From Mucilaginibacter flavus (lineage in GTDB: Bacteria; Bacteroidota; Bacteroidia; Sphingobacteriales; Sphingobacteriaceae): a DNA stretch of 64,000 nucleotides. The stretch covers positions 62,001 to 126,000 of the forward strand of contig NZ_JAUFPS010000043.1 of the NCBI RefSeq assembly GCF_030409315.1, given 5' to 3'. Below the pieces are notes generated by a model. It saw only the letters and a list, made by a program, of their open reading frames with translations, ran no database searches and was not told the origin of the DNA. Shown here piece after piece: positions 17,596 to 26,601 of the stretch; positions within the stretch are counted from its first letter, which is position 1; every line of letters begins with the position of its first letter. The position numbers and the translations under genes were made by a program.

Positions 17596-20500
17596 ATGAA
17601 AAAGCTTTACTTTATCCTTTTATCACTGCTGATTATAGGAGTTGCTAATGTTGCCAACGCGCAAATTACAACCTCATTAGTTAGTGGTAAAGTAACCGAC
17701 CTTAAAGGTGTTACCTTACCCGGTGTAACTATCACCGTGCTTAACACCAGTACCGGCACCCGCTACGGTTCACAAACAAATGCCGATGGTCGTTACACTA
17801 TTGCTAACGTTAATCCAGGTGGTCCTTACACCATCACAGCTACATTCGTAGGCTTCAAAAAAGAAGAACGAAATGATGTTAACCTAAGCTTAGGTAGTGT
17901 AACTTTCAACTTTGCACTTGCCGACGAAACTACTTCATTATCTGAAGTAAAAATTAAGGCTTCTGCAGGTGGTACCAAAACTGGTGCAAGCACACGCATT
18001 AACCAAAACCAAATTAAAAACCTGCCTACCATTAACCGTAGCTTGCAGGATTTAACCCGTTTAACTCCACAAAGTAACAACAACTCTTTCCAGGGAACCA
18101 ACTATCGTTACAATAACGTAACGCTTGACGGTGCCATCAATAACGATGCGATTGGTTTTAGCCCATCATTAGGTGGTCAAAACAACGCTTCTGGTCAGGT
18201 TGGTAGCAGTACACGTACAAGCCCGGTATCATTAGATGCGATTCAGGATGTACAGGTATTGGTTGCTCCTTATGATATTAAAATTGGTAACGTATTGGGT
18301 GGTAGTATCAACGCGGTAACCCGTAGCGGTACTAATGATTTCACCGGCTCAATTTACGGTTACGGTCGTGGCGCGTTTTTGGTAGGTCCAAACAATGCAT
18401 CTGCAGCAGCTGGCGGCGATGGATCTAAATTAAATAACTTCCATGATTACCAAACAGGTATCCGTTTAGGTTTCCCTATCATCAAAAACAAATTATTCTT
18501 CTTTACTAACGAGGAGATTGCACGCCGCCAGGACCCGGTTATCCGTGGTGCCGATGTAAGCGGTTCAAGCCAGATTCTGAGCTTAACTGACGCGCAAAAT
18601 TTAGCTACAGCATTCACCAAATATACAGGCGTAAGCCCAGGTACTTATCAAAATACTTCAATCTACTCACACTCAAACAAATTCTTTAACCGTTTGGATT
18701 GGAATATCAATGATAATAACCAGTTAACTATCCGTAACAACACCATCACATCTACAGCTACAAACTTAGAGCGTGATCAGCAAAACTTCCGTTTTAGTGG
18801 TATTGATTACACTTCTCATAACAACTCAACTTCAACAGTTGCCGAGTTAAAATCAAGGTTTTCAAACAGCGCGAGCAATAGCCTGGTAATCGGTTACTCA
18901 AACGTACATGATTTCCGCGATCCTAACTCTGATCCGTCATTACCACAAATTGAAATAACAGGCCGTACACCAGGTACAACCATATTTATGGGTACCGACC
19001 GTGAGGCTGCTATTTTTGATATGCACCAAAAAACTACCGAGTTTACCGATAACTTTACCCTTACAAAAGGTAGACATACATTTACTTTTGGTACACACAA
19101 CGAGTTTTATAACATTACTTATAACTTCGTAAACGCGTGGAACGGCCGTGTTGCATACAGCAGCATTGAAAACTTCATCAACAACGTTCCTTCACGTGTA
19201 CGTGCTAACTACAACTATACTGATAATACCAGGGATTACATTTTAGCTAACCCTTCTGCTCAATTTAAAGTTAACCTGTTAAGCTTATATGGCCAGGACG
19301 AAATTCAGGTTACTGATAACTTTAAACTGACTGCCGCTTTACGTTTAGATTATGCTGGTGTACCTAACAAACAACCATTAAGCAGCAAAACAACCGGTGC
19401 AGCTACAGATCTTAACTACGGTAACACTTTTACCTATACTAAGCCAAGAGACATCAAACAAAACTACCTGAGCAATGTGGAGTTTAACCCACGTGTATCA
19501 TTTAACTATGATGTTAACGGCGATCAAAGCCTGATCGTTCGTGGTGGTAGCGGCTTGTTTACCGGTCGTGTTCCTTTTGCATGGTTTGGTTACGCGTTTT
19601 ATAACAATGGTACAACCTACGGTGCTTATGATAGCAAAGCCGCTCAAAAAGCAGGTACTAATCCGGTACAAATTTCGCCTAACGGTGGTTTAAACTATGT
19701 TAATCAACAAGGTGCAAACACCGCTGCTACAGGCCCAACGCAAGTGGATTTAATTGACAACAACTTTAAAATGCCACAGGTTTGGAGAAGCAGCTTAGCT
19801 TTTGATTACACAACTGACGATCAGTGGAAATTCTCGGTAGAAGGTATTTATACCAAAACTATCCACGATTTGAAATTCCAACAGGTAAATACAAAGGATA
19901 GCGTAACTTACTACACTTACGATACCCAAAAACAACAACCAATATTTGTTAACCAAAAAGTAAGCCCGTCATTTACCAATGCTTACGAGTTATCAAACAC
20001 CAGCCTTGGTTACCGTTATAGCTTAACCGCGCAGGTTGGTAAAACATGGCCATTTGGTTTAAGTGGTAACGTAGCGTATACTTACGGTCATTCAAAAGAT
20101 GTTACCAATGGTATCCGTAACTCAATGGAATCAAACTGGCAGTTAAACCAGGCTTTAAACCCTAACAACCCGGGTTTAGCTAACTCAAACTTTGATATCC
20201 GTCACCGCATTGTATCAAACATCAACATCCGTCATGACTGGGATGCTGCTAAAAACTACACTGCAAACTTTAGCTTCTTCTTTAGCTCACAATCTGGTAA
20301 TCCATACACTTATGGTTTTTACCCAAGCGCTATCGACGGAACTGGTCAACAAGTTAGTTTAGCGTATATCCCTAAACAAGGCGAAACTGTTAACTTCTTT
20401 ACTGATATAGTAGGTGGTAAAACAGCTGCAGAGCAAGCTGCTGCGTTTGATGCTTTCATCGATAAAAATAGCTACTTGTCATCACGTCGTGGTAACTTTA

Positions 20501-20844
20501 CTCAACGTAATGCAGCGTTTACGCCATGGAATAACCAACTTGACTTCCGTTTTTCACAAGACTTTAAATTTGGTAACGGTAAACACAAACAAGTGATCAC
20601 TTTCACTTATGATATTGTTAACTTAACCAACCTGTTGAACAAAAAATGGGGTCAGTACTACTTCTCGGCTAACACCTTTAACTCAACATCAAGCATTGGT
20701 TTAACGCCAAAAACAACACCATCATTTGCTAATGCAGCAACAACTTATCCTAAATATACTTTCCAGGACCCAGGATTGCCATATTCAGTTGATTTGTTTG
20801 CTTCACGCTGGCAAATGCAGTTCGGTGTACGCTACGCGTTCTAA
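17596..20844 (+). CDS. Oar-like TonB-dependent outer-membrane receptor
   Basis: A 1082-residue protein with a signal peptide ending ANAQI (about residue 23), a carboxypeptidase-regulatory-like beta domain (SGKVTDLKGVTLPGVTITVLN, about 31-50), a plug domain (LPTINRSLQDLTRLTPQS, about 140-157; VLGGSINAVTRSG) and a long beta barrel ending in aromatic MQFGVRYAF. This is the Oar/adhesion-type receptor group rather than SusC: there is no SusD gene nearby. Codon choice is strongly biased and Asn/Thr-rich, as in highly expressed surface proteins. It stands alone, between an operator-like promoter and a perfect terminator. Confidence 0.93.
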   Translation: MKKLYFILLSLLIIGVANVANAQITTSLVSGKVTDLKGVTLPGVTITVLNTSTGTRYGSQTNADGRYTIANVNPGGPYTITATFVGFKKEERNDVNLSLGSVTFNFALADETTSLSEVKIKASAGGTKTGASTRINQNQIKNLPTINRSLQDLTRLTPQSNNNSFQGTNYRYNNVTLDGAINNDAIGFSPSLGGQNNASGQVGSSTRTSPVSLDAIQDVQVLVAPYDIKIGNVLGGSINAVTRSGTNDFTGSIYGYGRGAFLVGPNNASAAAGGDGSKLNNFHDYQTGIRLGFPIIKNKLFFFTNEEIARRQDPVIRGADVSGSSQILSLTDAQNLATAFTKYTGVSPGTYQNTSIYSHSNKFFNRLDWNINDNNQLTIRNNTITSTATNLERDQQNFRFSGIDYTSHNNSTSTVAELKSRFSNSASNSLVIGYSNVHDFRDPNSDPSLPQIEITGRTPGTTIFMGTDREAAIFDMHQKTTEFTDNFTLTKGRHTFTFGTHNEFYNITYNFVNAWNGRVAYSSIENFINNVPSRVRANYNYTDNTRDYILANPSAQFKVNLLSLYGQDEIQVTDNFKLTAALRLDYAGVPNKQPLSSKTTGAATDLNYGNTFTYTKPRDIKQNYLSNVEFNPRVSFNYDVNGDQSLIVRGGSGLFTGRVPFAWFGYAFYNNGTTYGAYDSKAAQKAGTNPVQISPNGGLNYVNQQGANTAATGPTQVDLIDNNFKMPQVWRSSLAFDYTTDDQWKFSVEGIYTKTIHDLKFQQVNTKDSVTYYTYDTQKQQPIFVNQKVSPSFTNAYELSNTSLGYRYSLTAQVGKTWPFGLSGNVAYTYGHSKDVTNGIRNSMESNWQLNQALNPNNPGLANSNFDIRHRIVSNINIRHDWDAAKNYTANFSFFFSSQSGNPYTYGFYPSAIDGTGQQVSLAYIPKQGETVNFFTDIVGGKTAAEQAAAFDAFIDKNSYLSSRRGNFTQRNAAFTPWNNQLDFRFSQDFKFGNGKHKQVITFTYDIVNLTNLLNKKWGQYYFSANTFNSTSSIGLTPKTTPSFANAATTYPKYTFQDPGLPYSVDLFASRWQMQFGVRYAF

Positions 20845-20863
20845 TCATCAAACAACATAATAC

Positions 20864-20901
20864 AAAAAAGCCCCTGCCGGATATCCGGCAGGGGCTTTTT
20901 T
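20864..20901 (+). terminator. Perfect 38-base palindromic terminator
   Basis: Positions 20864-20882 and 20883-20901 are exact reverse complements: A6, GCCCCTGCCGGAT, then the mirror ending T6. It follows the TonB receptor by 20 bases and would work on both strands. Confidence 0.93.
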
Positions 20902-20922
20902 GTATCTCTTTAATGAGCAGTA

Positions 20923-20965
20923 AAAAAGCGATTAGATAGAAGGTGATTCTTTCTAATCGCTTTTT
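20923..20965. terminator. Second hairpin, probable bidirectional terminator
   Basis: AAAAAGCGATTAGA (20923-20936) and TCTAATCGCTTTTT (20952-20965) are perfect 14-base complements. It backs up the terminator at 20864. Confidence 0.75.
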
Positions 20966-20975
20966 ATTTACTTAT

Positions 20976-21110
20976 CTCCCGCGGGCTTTCAGCCCGTGGG
21001 TAAAACTGGTTACAGCTTTCAGCTGCACTTCTATATTAAAAAAGATAAACGGAAGCCAAAGGCTTCCACCAGTTTTACCCACGAGTTGCGCTGCGCTAAC
21101 CTCGCGGGAG
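20976..21110. repeat. Composite multi-hairpin repeat element (REP/MITE-like)
   Basis: Outer arms CTCCCGCG (20976-20983) and CGCGGGAG (21103-21110) enclose a perfect 16-base pair CGTGGGTAAAACTGGT (20995-21010) with 21068-21083. Small hairpins sit within: GGGCT-TTC-AGCCC (20983-20995) and GGAAGCC-AAA-GGCTTCC (21051-21067). The nested layout looks like a mobile non-coding repeat. No gene is present from 20845 to 21221. Confidence 0.75.
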
Positions 21111-21221
21111 TTAGGATATTTAGAGCCTTTTTTCCTTGCTTAGGGTTTTCAAGTTCTTTATTGTAAGCCGATTCCCTTCCCCGGTTATGAACAGGCTTAA
21201 AGTGCCCGATTGAATGCCAGC

Positions 21222-21578
21222 TTATAATACCCAAATACCTTCAACATAAAGCTTGTAGCGCATTGGCTGAAACTCGCCGTAGGCAAAAACTACAACAATG
21301 TTCCCTTTTTTGTAGTAATACAGCCGTAACCTGTCGCTGCCCTGGTATAGGTTTAAAAAGCCGCCATCGGTATTGAAACCGGCATTTTTTACGATAGTTT
21401 TAAAATCATCATCGCCGATAACAGCACGCAGATCTTCAAAATTATGATTAGCGAAATCCTTAAAGCCGATGAGGCCGTCAATATTTGTTGATGTATTCAA
21501 ACTGAAAGATTTGTTTACAGCTTCCTGCTCGTCCCCATCAAATAGTAGTGATTTTATCTTTTCATATTTTGATACCAT
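21222..21578 (-). CDS. Hypothetical protein, candidate immunity partner of the TNT protein
   Basis: A 118-residue acidic soluble protein with no signal peptide or membrane helix. Predicted helices come first (YEKIKSLLFDGDEQEAVNKSF), then an alpha/beta part ending in strands RLRLYYYKKGNIVVVFAYGEF. I recognise no domain. It begins 13 bases after the TNT-domain gene on the same strand, where an immunity gene would be expected. Small size, acidity and cytoplasmic location fit that role; this is inference only. Confidence 0.6.
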   Translation of the reverse strand: MVSKYEKIKSLLFDGDEQEAVNKSFSLNTSTNIDGLIGFKDFANHNFEDLRAVIGDDDFKTIVKNAGFNTDGGFLNLYQGSDRLRLYYYKKGNIVVVFAYGEFQPMRYKLYVEGIWVL

Positions 21579-21591
21579 GCTACAATACTAT

Positions 21592-22200
21592 TTATTTTTT
21601 CGCTACTTCCTTCAGGTAGCCCTCTTTTTTAAGGGTATTGACATCGTAAGGGACTTCATACTGCGTACCTAAGCCTGCTTTGCCAAACCAGGGGATAATG
21701 ATGCCTTCGCGTACTTTAGCTATCGGTTTTACAATTTTGTATACTCTGTAAGGTTTGTTCAACGTATTATCGGGCAGAGCGCGCTGCTCAAAGGGTACGC
21801 CTTTTAATGATAAAAAGGTTCCCTTATCCTGAAACGTACTATCGGCATCAAAATAACCGCCGTAACGGTCAACCAGCAAGCCTGCTTTAAGTATCACAAT
21901 TTTTAGGTTTACCGCGCCGCGGTTGGGTGGCCAGCCTCCGTTAAGGTTATTATCCTTAAAAAACTGTTCAAGCGCGGCCCATTTTTCGGTTTTCCAAAGT
22001 TTCCAGGCGCTATCCGCAAGCGGTTTTGTGGTCGAATCGGCAAAGTTGGATACCGAGCTAACAAAATCCTGGTAGGTAATTCCCCGTACAATGCCGTTAT
22101 GTAGGTCGGCCGCATGGTGTGGGTGGTGTTGCCGCTGCTGGGCGGTTGCCATAAAAGGCATAAGCAGCACTGCTAAAAGCAGCATCCGTAGAGTTTTCAT
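21592..22200 (-). CDS. Secreted TNT-domain protein (putative NAD glycohydrolase toxin)
   Basis: I start it at ATG 22200 (MKTLRMLLLAVLLMPFMATAQ), which gives a clean signal peptide; the longer frame would start at a TTG. The 202-residue protein has a His-rich linker (about 21-35), then a domain with the TNT spelling: GGWPPNRGAV (88-97), LLVDRYGGYFD (108-118), DKGTFLSLKGVPFEQRALP (125-143), YRVYKIVKPI, and IIPWFGKAGLGTQYEV (168-183). Tuberculosis necrotizing toxin hydrolyses NAD+; Arg112 and Gln180 are likely equivalents of its active-site residues. The family is DUF4237. It is unusually small and carries its own Sec signal. Confidence 0.82.
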   Translation of the reverse strand: MKTLRMLLLAVLLMPFMATAQQRQHHPHHAADLHNGIVRGITYQDFVSSVSNFADSTTKPLADSAWKLWKTEKWAALEQFFKDNNLNGGWPPNRGAVNLKIVILKAGLLVDRYGGYFDADSTFQDKGTFLSLKGVPFEQRALPDNTLNKPYRVYKIVKPIAKVREGIIIPWFGKAGLGTQYEVPYDVNTLKKEGYLKEVAKK

Positions 22201-22566
22201 TTCGATGTGGTTTTGGTTCAATAAAACTAAGCGGACAAAAGCGTTTATGAAAGAGAATTATGATATTTATTTTATTCATATTATTTATAATATGAATAAT
22301 TAATGCATAAGAAAATAAACTTTATAGTAGTTAAAATGAAGCTAAAGGCTGAATGCACAAAGCCCAAAGCCAATGCATAGTTCACCAAATTTGTGAGTCT
22401 GCAATTGGTGAAATTAATTACCAGGCGCTAAGTAAATAAGCCTTGCCCCGGTTTATAGGTGGTACTATGGTGAACCAACATCTTTTAAAACCCGCTTTCC
22501 TAATAAAGTCTAATGTTATTTAGAGGGAATATGGCGGGAATTGTTTGCTGCTGGTGAGCTACTGTT
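22201..22566. other. Gene-free AT-rich gap
   Basis: No coding region or clear signal seen. It holds the upstream region of the TNT gene on the minus strand. Confidence 0.5.
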
Positions 22567-22775
22567 TGTACACATCTTTTATGATAAAGAAAAATGTCAT
22601 TTCGAACGAGCAGGCGCAGGGAAAGGCGGGGGCGAGGAGAAATCTTCTGCGATTTGCGCGGCCGAATGTCCGCTTTTAGAAGATTTCTCCTCACCTCCTG
22701 CGCGCAATCCCACCCTGGTTCGTTCGAAATGACAACGTTTTTTATTTATATATGATAATTAAAAAGATGTGTACA
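22567..22775. repeat. Nested palindromic element of about 209 bases
   Basis: Three perfect inverted pairs sit one inside the other: TGTACACATCTTTT (22567-22580) with 22762-22775; TGTCATTTCGAACGA (22595-22609) with 22720-22734; GAGGAGAAATCTTCT (22634-22648) with 22678-22692. The inner part is GC-rich, the outer AT-rich. The whole can fold into one long rod. It has the form of a MITE or BIME. Short frames across it are a by-product. Confidence 0.82.
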
Positions 22776-22813
22776 CACAGTAACCTGGTAAGGAGAAATA
22801 TTTAATAAATCAT

Positions 22814-24559
22814 TTATCTGTACATCGCCGATTCTTCCCGTAAATGTTTCAAAACGGTAGTTAGTACTGTTTGTGGATTAAAAGGTTTAAGGATGCAGTC
22901 TACAAAACCGCTGTCAAGCAAATCTTTAAGCATTTTGTTGTCAACAAGCGAGGCGGTAAATGCAATTACCGGAATGGATGGATATAGTTTTGTAACCTCA
23001 TAAATGGCGGTGTAGCCGTTCATGACCGGCATTTCCAGGTCCATCAAAATAACGTTGTAGTTTTGATTCAACGCCAATTCGTCAAGTGCTTCCTGGCCGT
23101 TATAGGTACCGGTAACGGCGGCCTCAAAGCTGGTAAGGCATTTTTTTGCAACCAGCATGTTAATCTTATTATCTTCAACCAATAAAACCTTCACACCGGC
23201 AAGGTTATCGCCGGATGTAATGCCTGTGTCTTTTAGCTGATATTGATCTTCGGGATACTCCAGTTTTAATTTAAAACTAAAGGTACTTCCTTTGTTTTTG
23301 CCACTAACTAAAACAAGTGTGCTGTTCATCAGCTTTAGCAGGCGCAGGCAGTTGGTAAGCCCCAGGCCCGTACCAACCAATTGACGGGTATTTTCATTAT
23401 AAACCTGGTAAAAGCTTTCAAATATCAGCTTCTGGTCGTCGGCATCTATACCAATGCCCGAGTCTTCGATGCTTACGTTAATTTCAATATAAGTATCAGT
23501 TTTATTAATACAATCAGCTTTAAGCCTGATGTAGCCGCTCTCGGTAAATTTAAGGGCATTTGCGAAGAGGTTGTTGATAATTTGTACCAGGTGCAAATCG
23601 TCGGCCAGTACAGAAACATTTAATTGCGGATCGATATCAATATCAAGCTTCAGTCCTTTTTGTTTGAAAGTGGCAAGGAAAGGCAGCCCCGAGTTGAGTA
23701 AAAGATTACGCAGGTTAACTTTTACAGGATGGTTTTCTAAATGACCGGCCTCTATTTTATTAAAATCCAGAATGTCGTTCACCTGCTTCAGCATATGGTC
23801 TGAGCAGTACTTCAATATCTGCATGTATTTAGCCTGTTGTGCCGGGTCATCTTTCATTAAGGCAATAGTGCCAATGATGCCATTTAAAGGTGTACGTAAC
23901 TCATGCCCCATGGTAGCCAGAAACTGGGTGCGGGTATTAATAACCTGGTTGCTTTGCGCCGTAAGTTCATTGATATACATCTTTTCAAAAAAGATATAGG
24001 CCACGGCAAAGACTATGGTTGATGAGATAGCAATAATGCGGTTAACAATGGCAAGTTTGTTGATTTGTGTAACTGTAAAGCTTTCAAGTGGTTGCATGGT
24101 ACGCCCTATGATGATGCTGATACCAAATGAAAGCAGGATAACCGATATATAAATAAATATTTGTTTATACCGAACTTGTTTTAAATCTATCACTATAGGC
24201 ACTGCTATCAATACCGGGAAAAAGTATAAATAGGCATCGGATTGTAAGCCCTCCAGGGCTACAGATGTGATAAGCAACGCGCAAATTAAATAGATGATAG
24301 ATTTTGTTAAGTTTAAAACTACTCCCTGGTATTTGAGCAGCATAAACAGCAAAATGGCAAAGCAAAAACACGCTACTAAAAACGAAGAAACATAGATACC
24401 CGCATAGGCATCGTAAACAGATAAGCCTAAGCCGGTAAAAAGTGAGGCAATACCAAGCTGATACGATCTTTTAGAAACCTCTTTGATATCAAAAAGAGGG
24501 TTTAGATGCTTATCATCATGCTCAATTTGCTTGTGGTACTTATCGGTTGTATTATTCAT
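22814..24559 (-). CDS. Hybrid sensor histidine kinase with receiver domain
   Basis: 581 residues. An N-terminal block has about six membrane helices (residues 35-190) with no extracytoplasmic sensor domain of size. Next come HisKA with FLATMGHELRTPLNG (His219), HATPase_c (N-box NNLFANALKFTE 329-340, DSGIG 366-370, GTGLGL 397-401), and a receiver domain with acidic pair VEDN (461-464), phospho-acceptor Asp507 (LMDLEMP) and Lys558. There is no output domain and no partner regulator beside it. The signal is unknown; the membrane block may itself sense. Confidence 0.93.
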   Translation of the reverse strand: MNNTTDKYHKQIEHDDKHLNPLFDIKEVSKRSYQLGIASLFTGLGLSVYDAYAGIYVSSFLVACFCFAILLFMLLKYQGVVLNLTKSIIYLICALLITSVALEGLQSDAYLYFFPVLIAVPIVIDLKQVRYKQIFIYISVILLSFGISIIIGRTMQPLESFTVTQINKLAIVNRIIAISSTIVFAVAYIFFEKMYINELTAQSNQVINTRTQFLATMGHELRTPLNGIIGTIALMKDDPAQQAKYMQILKYCSDHMLKQVNDILDFNKIEAGHLENHPVKVNLRNLLLNSGLPFLATFKQKGLKLDIDIDPQLNVSVLADDLHLVQIINNLFANALKFTESGYIRLKADCINKTDTYIEINVSIEDSGIGIDADDQKLIFESFYQVYNENTRQLVGTGLGLTNCLRLLKLMNSTLVLVSGKNKGSTFSFKLKLEYPEDQYQLKDTGITSGDNLAGVKVLLVEDNKINMLVAKKCLTSFEAAVTGTYNGQEALDELALNQNYNVILMDLEMPVMNGYTAIYEVTKLYPSIPVIAFTASLVDNKMLKDLLDSGFVDCILKPFNPQTVLTTVLKHLREESAMYR

Positions 24560-24701
24560 TACACCTGTTTGCAGGCATTCGGTTTAACATTCATCAATTC
24601 CACAGGGAAGCCGGTTGCCGCCCTGGTAATACTTTTAAATACAATAAATGTACCTAATTATCACAAAGGATAAAAAGTTGAGGCAAACAGCCCGTTAAAA
24701 T

Positions 24702-24730
24702 AAAAAAGGGACCTTTTAGGCCCCTCAATT
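24702..24730 (-). terminator. Terminator between the acyltransferase and kinase genes
   Basis: GGGACCT (24708-24714) pairs with AGGCCCC (24718-24724) with one mismatch. Six A before it read as a T run on the minus strand, so it should end the transcript of the OlsF-like gene. Confidence 0.7.
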
Positions 24731-24768
24731 TTTTAGCTGCATGGCCCTTGTATTTAAGGGGTGTTACA

Positions 24769-26523
24769 TTACAGGTTTTTACCCAGCTTATCTAAAATAT
24801 CCTGTGGTACCTGCTCCAGATCCAATACCAGGAAACCATCAAGGCAATCGGCAAATTTAGGATCGATGTTAAAGCTGATGATCTTGGCATTAAGAGCAAT
24901 GTATTGGCGCAGCAATACGGGCACCTTCATGTTGCGGGTTTCTACTTCCGATATCAGGTTATCCAGCCCTTTAAAGCTATCTTCCCCGGCCATCAGCAGG
25001 TCGGTATCAATGCTGGCAAAATCAACCTTGAATTTTTTACGAGGCTTAACGTATTGCGCCAGCTCATGATCAAAGTGATTGCGGTTAATATAATCAACAA
25101 TTAGCGATTTGGAGAATTTTGAGAAGGAGTTGCTGATACTTACCGGCCCTATTAAATAACGGTACCTTGGGTTATCAATTAAAAACTTAAGGATACCCTT
25201 CCATAGTAAAAACAGGGGCAGGGGTTTGGTTTGATACTCCTTGCGAATCCATGAGCGGCCCAGTTCCAAACTTTTGCGTAATACCGGCGTAAATTGGGTT
25301 TTAAGCTTAAACAACTCATTTACATAAAAGCCTTTTTTGCCTACGCTATAAAAAATCTCGTCGCCCAGGCCAATGCGGTATGCGCCCACAATCAGTTTTG
25401 CTTCAAAATCCCAGATAAACAGGTGGTTATAATAGATGTCGTATTCATCCAGATCGATGGCCTTATTTGAGCCTTCGCCTACCTCCCTGAATGTAATTTC
25501 GCGCAGGCGGCCAATTTCACGGATCACATTGGGAATTACCGAAGTGGGTACAATAAATACCTCGTAATTCTTTTCGGTCCATACCTTATAATTGTCACGT
25601 AACGGTTCAACCTCTTTATCTAATACTGCCGAACTGATTTCGGGCACGATTTCCTGCGGATCGCGTTTGATCTTAAATAGATTACGCGGGTTAAAAATTT
25701 TCTTTTCTTCTTCTAAACCGGTTCCCAAAGCGTAGGTACGGGCGCGTAAGAAATTAAGCAGTTTAGAGCTATTGTTGTAATCGGGCACTTCCAGCACATT
25801 TATAGGCTTGCCTATACGCAGTTTAATAGTATGCCCATGTTTATTGAATAGCTCAGATGGTAGTTTGGCTGTGCGTAATGTTGGGTGAATAAGGCTTAGC
25901 AAATTAAACAGCAGGCCGTTATTGCCATGAAAATAAATAGGCACAACCGGCACTTTGGCCTTAGCTATGATTTTGCCTACAACCGGATGCCATAATTTAT
26001 CCGTAACTTGTTGCTGCTCTACCTTAAAGGTGGATACCTCGCCGGCAGGGAATATGCCTATCGGCGTGCCGTTATTTAAAAGCTCAAGCGTGTTTTTTAA
26101 ACCGCTGATGCTTGATGAATGTTCAACGTTTTCAAAAGGATTTACAGCGATAAAAAAATCGCTAAGGTTAGGGATTTTTTTAAGCAGGAAGTTGGCCATC
26201 AACTTGGCATCGGGCCGCACGGTGAGTAACATTTTTAAAAGTACCAGGCCTTCAATACCACCATAGGGATGATTGGCTATAGCTATAAATGAGCCCGTTT
26301 TTGGAATATGCCTTAACTCGCGTTCGTCAAATTCAATATCTATACCACAGCCTTCTAAAATAGCATCAATAAATTCAATGCCTTGTTTGGGCTGTGCAGC
26401 AGCAAAAAGCTCATTAACCTGGTTAATCTTCATGATCTCCATCAATAAAGCGGCCAGGCCAGGCATTTTCAGCTTATCCAGTTTTGTGGCTTTGGCAAAC
26501 TCTTCGGTGGTTATTACTTTCAT
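24769..26523 (-). CDS. OlsF-like two-domain acyltransferase (PlsC-type plus GNAT-type)
   Basis: A 584-residue fusion. The N-terminal half (about 50-290) is a lysophospholipid acyltransferase domain with the catalytic NHPYGGIEG block (84-92), FPAGEVS (158-164) and VVPIYFHGNNG. The C-terminal half (about 310-530) has the spelling of the OlsB/GNAT group (REITFREVGEGSNKAIDLDEYD, then a LIVGAYRIGLG strand). OlsF of Serratia and Flavobacterium makes ornithine lipids with this domain pair; Bacteroides splits it into GlsA and GlsB for glycine lipids. The product is thus probably an acyloxyacyl aminolipid. Which amino acid is used cannot be told. Confidence 0.85.
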   Translation of the reverse strand: MKVITTEEFAKATKLDKLKMPGLAALLMEIMKINQVNELFAAAQPKQGIEFIDAILEGCGIDIEFDERELRHIPKTGSFIAIANHPYGGIEGLVLLKMLLTVRPDAKLMANFLLKKIPNLSDFFIAVNPFENVEHSSSISGLKNTLELLNNGTPIGIFPAGEVSTFKVEQQQVTDKLWHPVVGKIIAKAKVPVVPIYFHGNNGLLFNLLSLIHPTLRTAKLPSELFNKHGHTIKLRIGKPINVLEVPDYNNSSKLLNFLRARTYALGTGLEEEKKIFNPRNLFKIKRDPQEIVPEISSAVLDKEVEPLRDNYKVWTEKNYEVFIVPTSVIPNVIREIGRLREITFREVGEGSNKAIDLDEYDIYYNHLFIWDFEAKLIVGAYRIGLGDEIFYSVGKKGFYVNELFKLKTQFTPVLRKSLELGRSWIRKEYQTKPLPLFLLWKGILKFLIDNPRYRYLIGPVSISNSFSKFSKSLIVDYINRNHFDHELAQYVKPRKKFKVDFASIDTDLLMAGEDSFKGLDNLISEVETRNMKVPVLLRQYIALNAKIISFNIDPKFADCLDGFLVLDLEQVPQDILDKLGKNL

Positions 26524-26601
26524 TTTTTAACAACAATGTATTTGATTAACAAATAAATATCCTGAAATTTTCTTTAATTTAACACCTGGTAACATATATA
26601 A

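Noticed and set aside
17596..20844. SusC-type receptor of a polysaccharide utilisation locus
   Set aside because: No SusD gene follows, and the N-terminal and barrel spelling fits the Oar-like group better.
22541..22732. Frames across the nested palindrome at 22.6 kb
   Set aside because: Both strands give open frames only because the element is GC-rich and symmetric.
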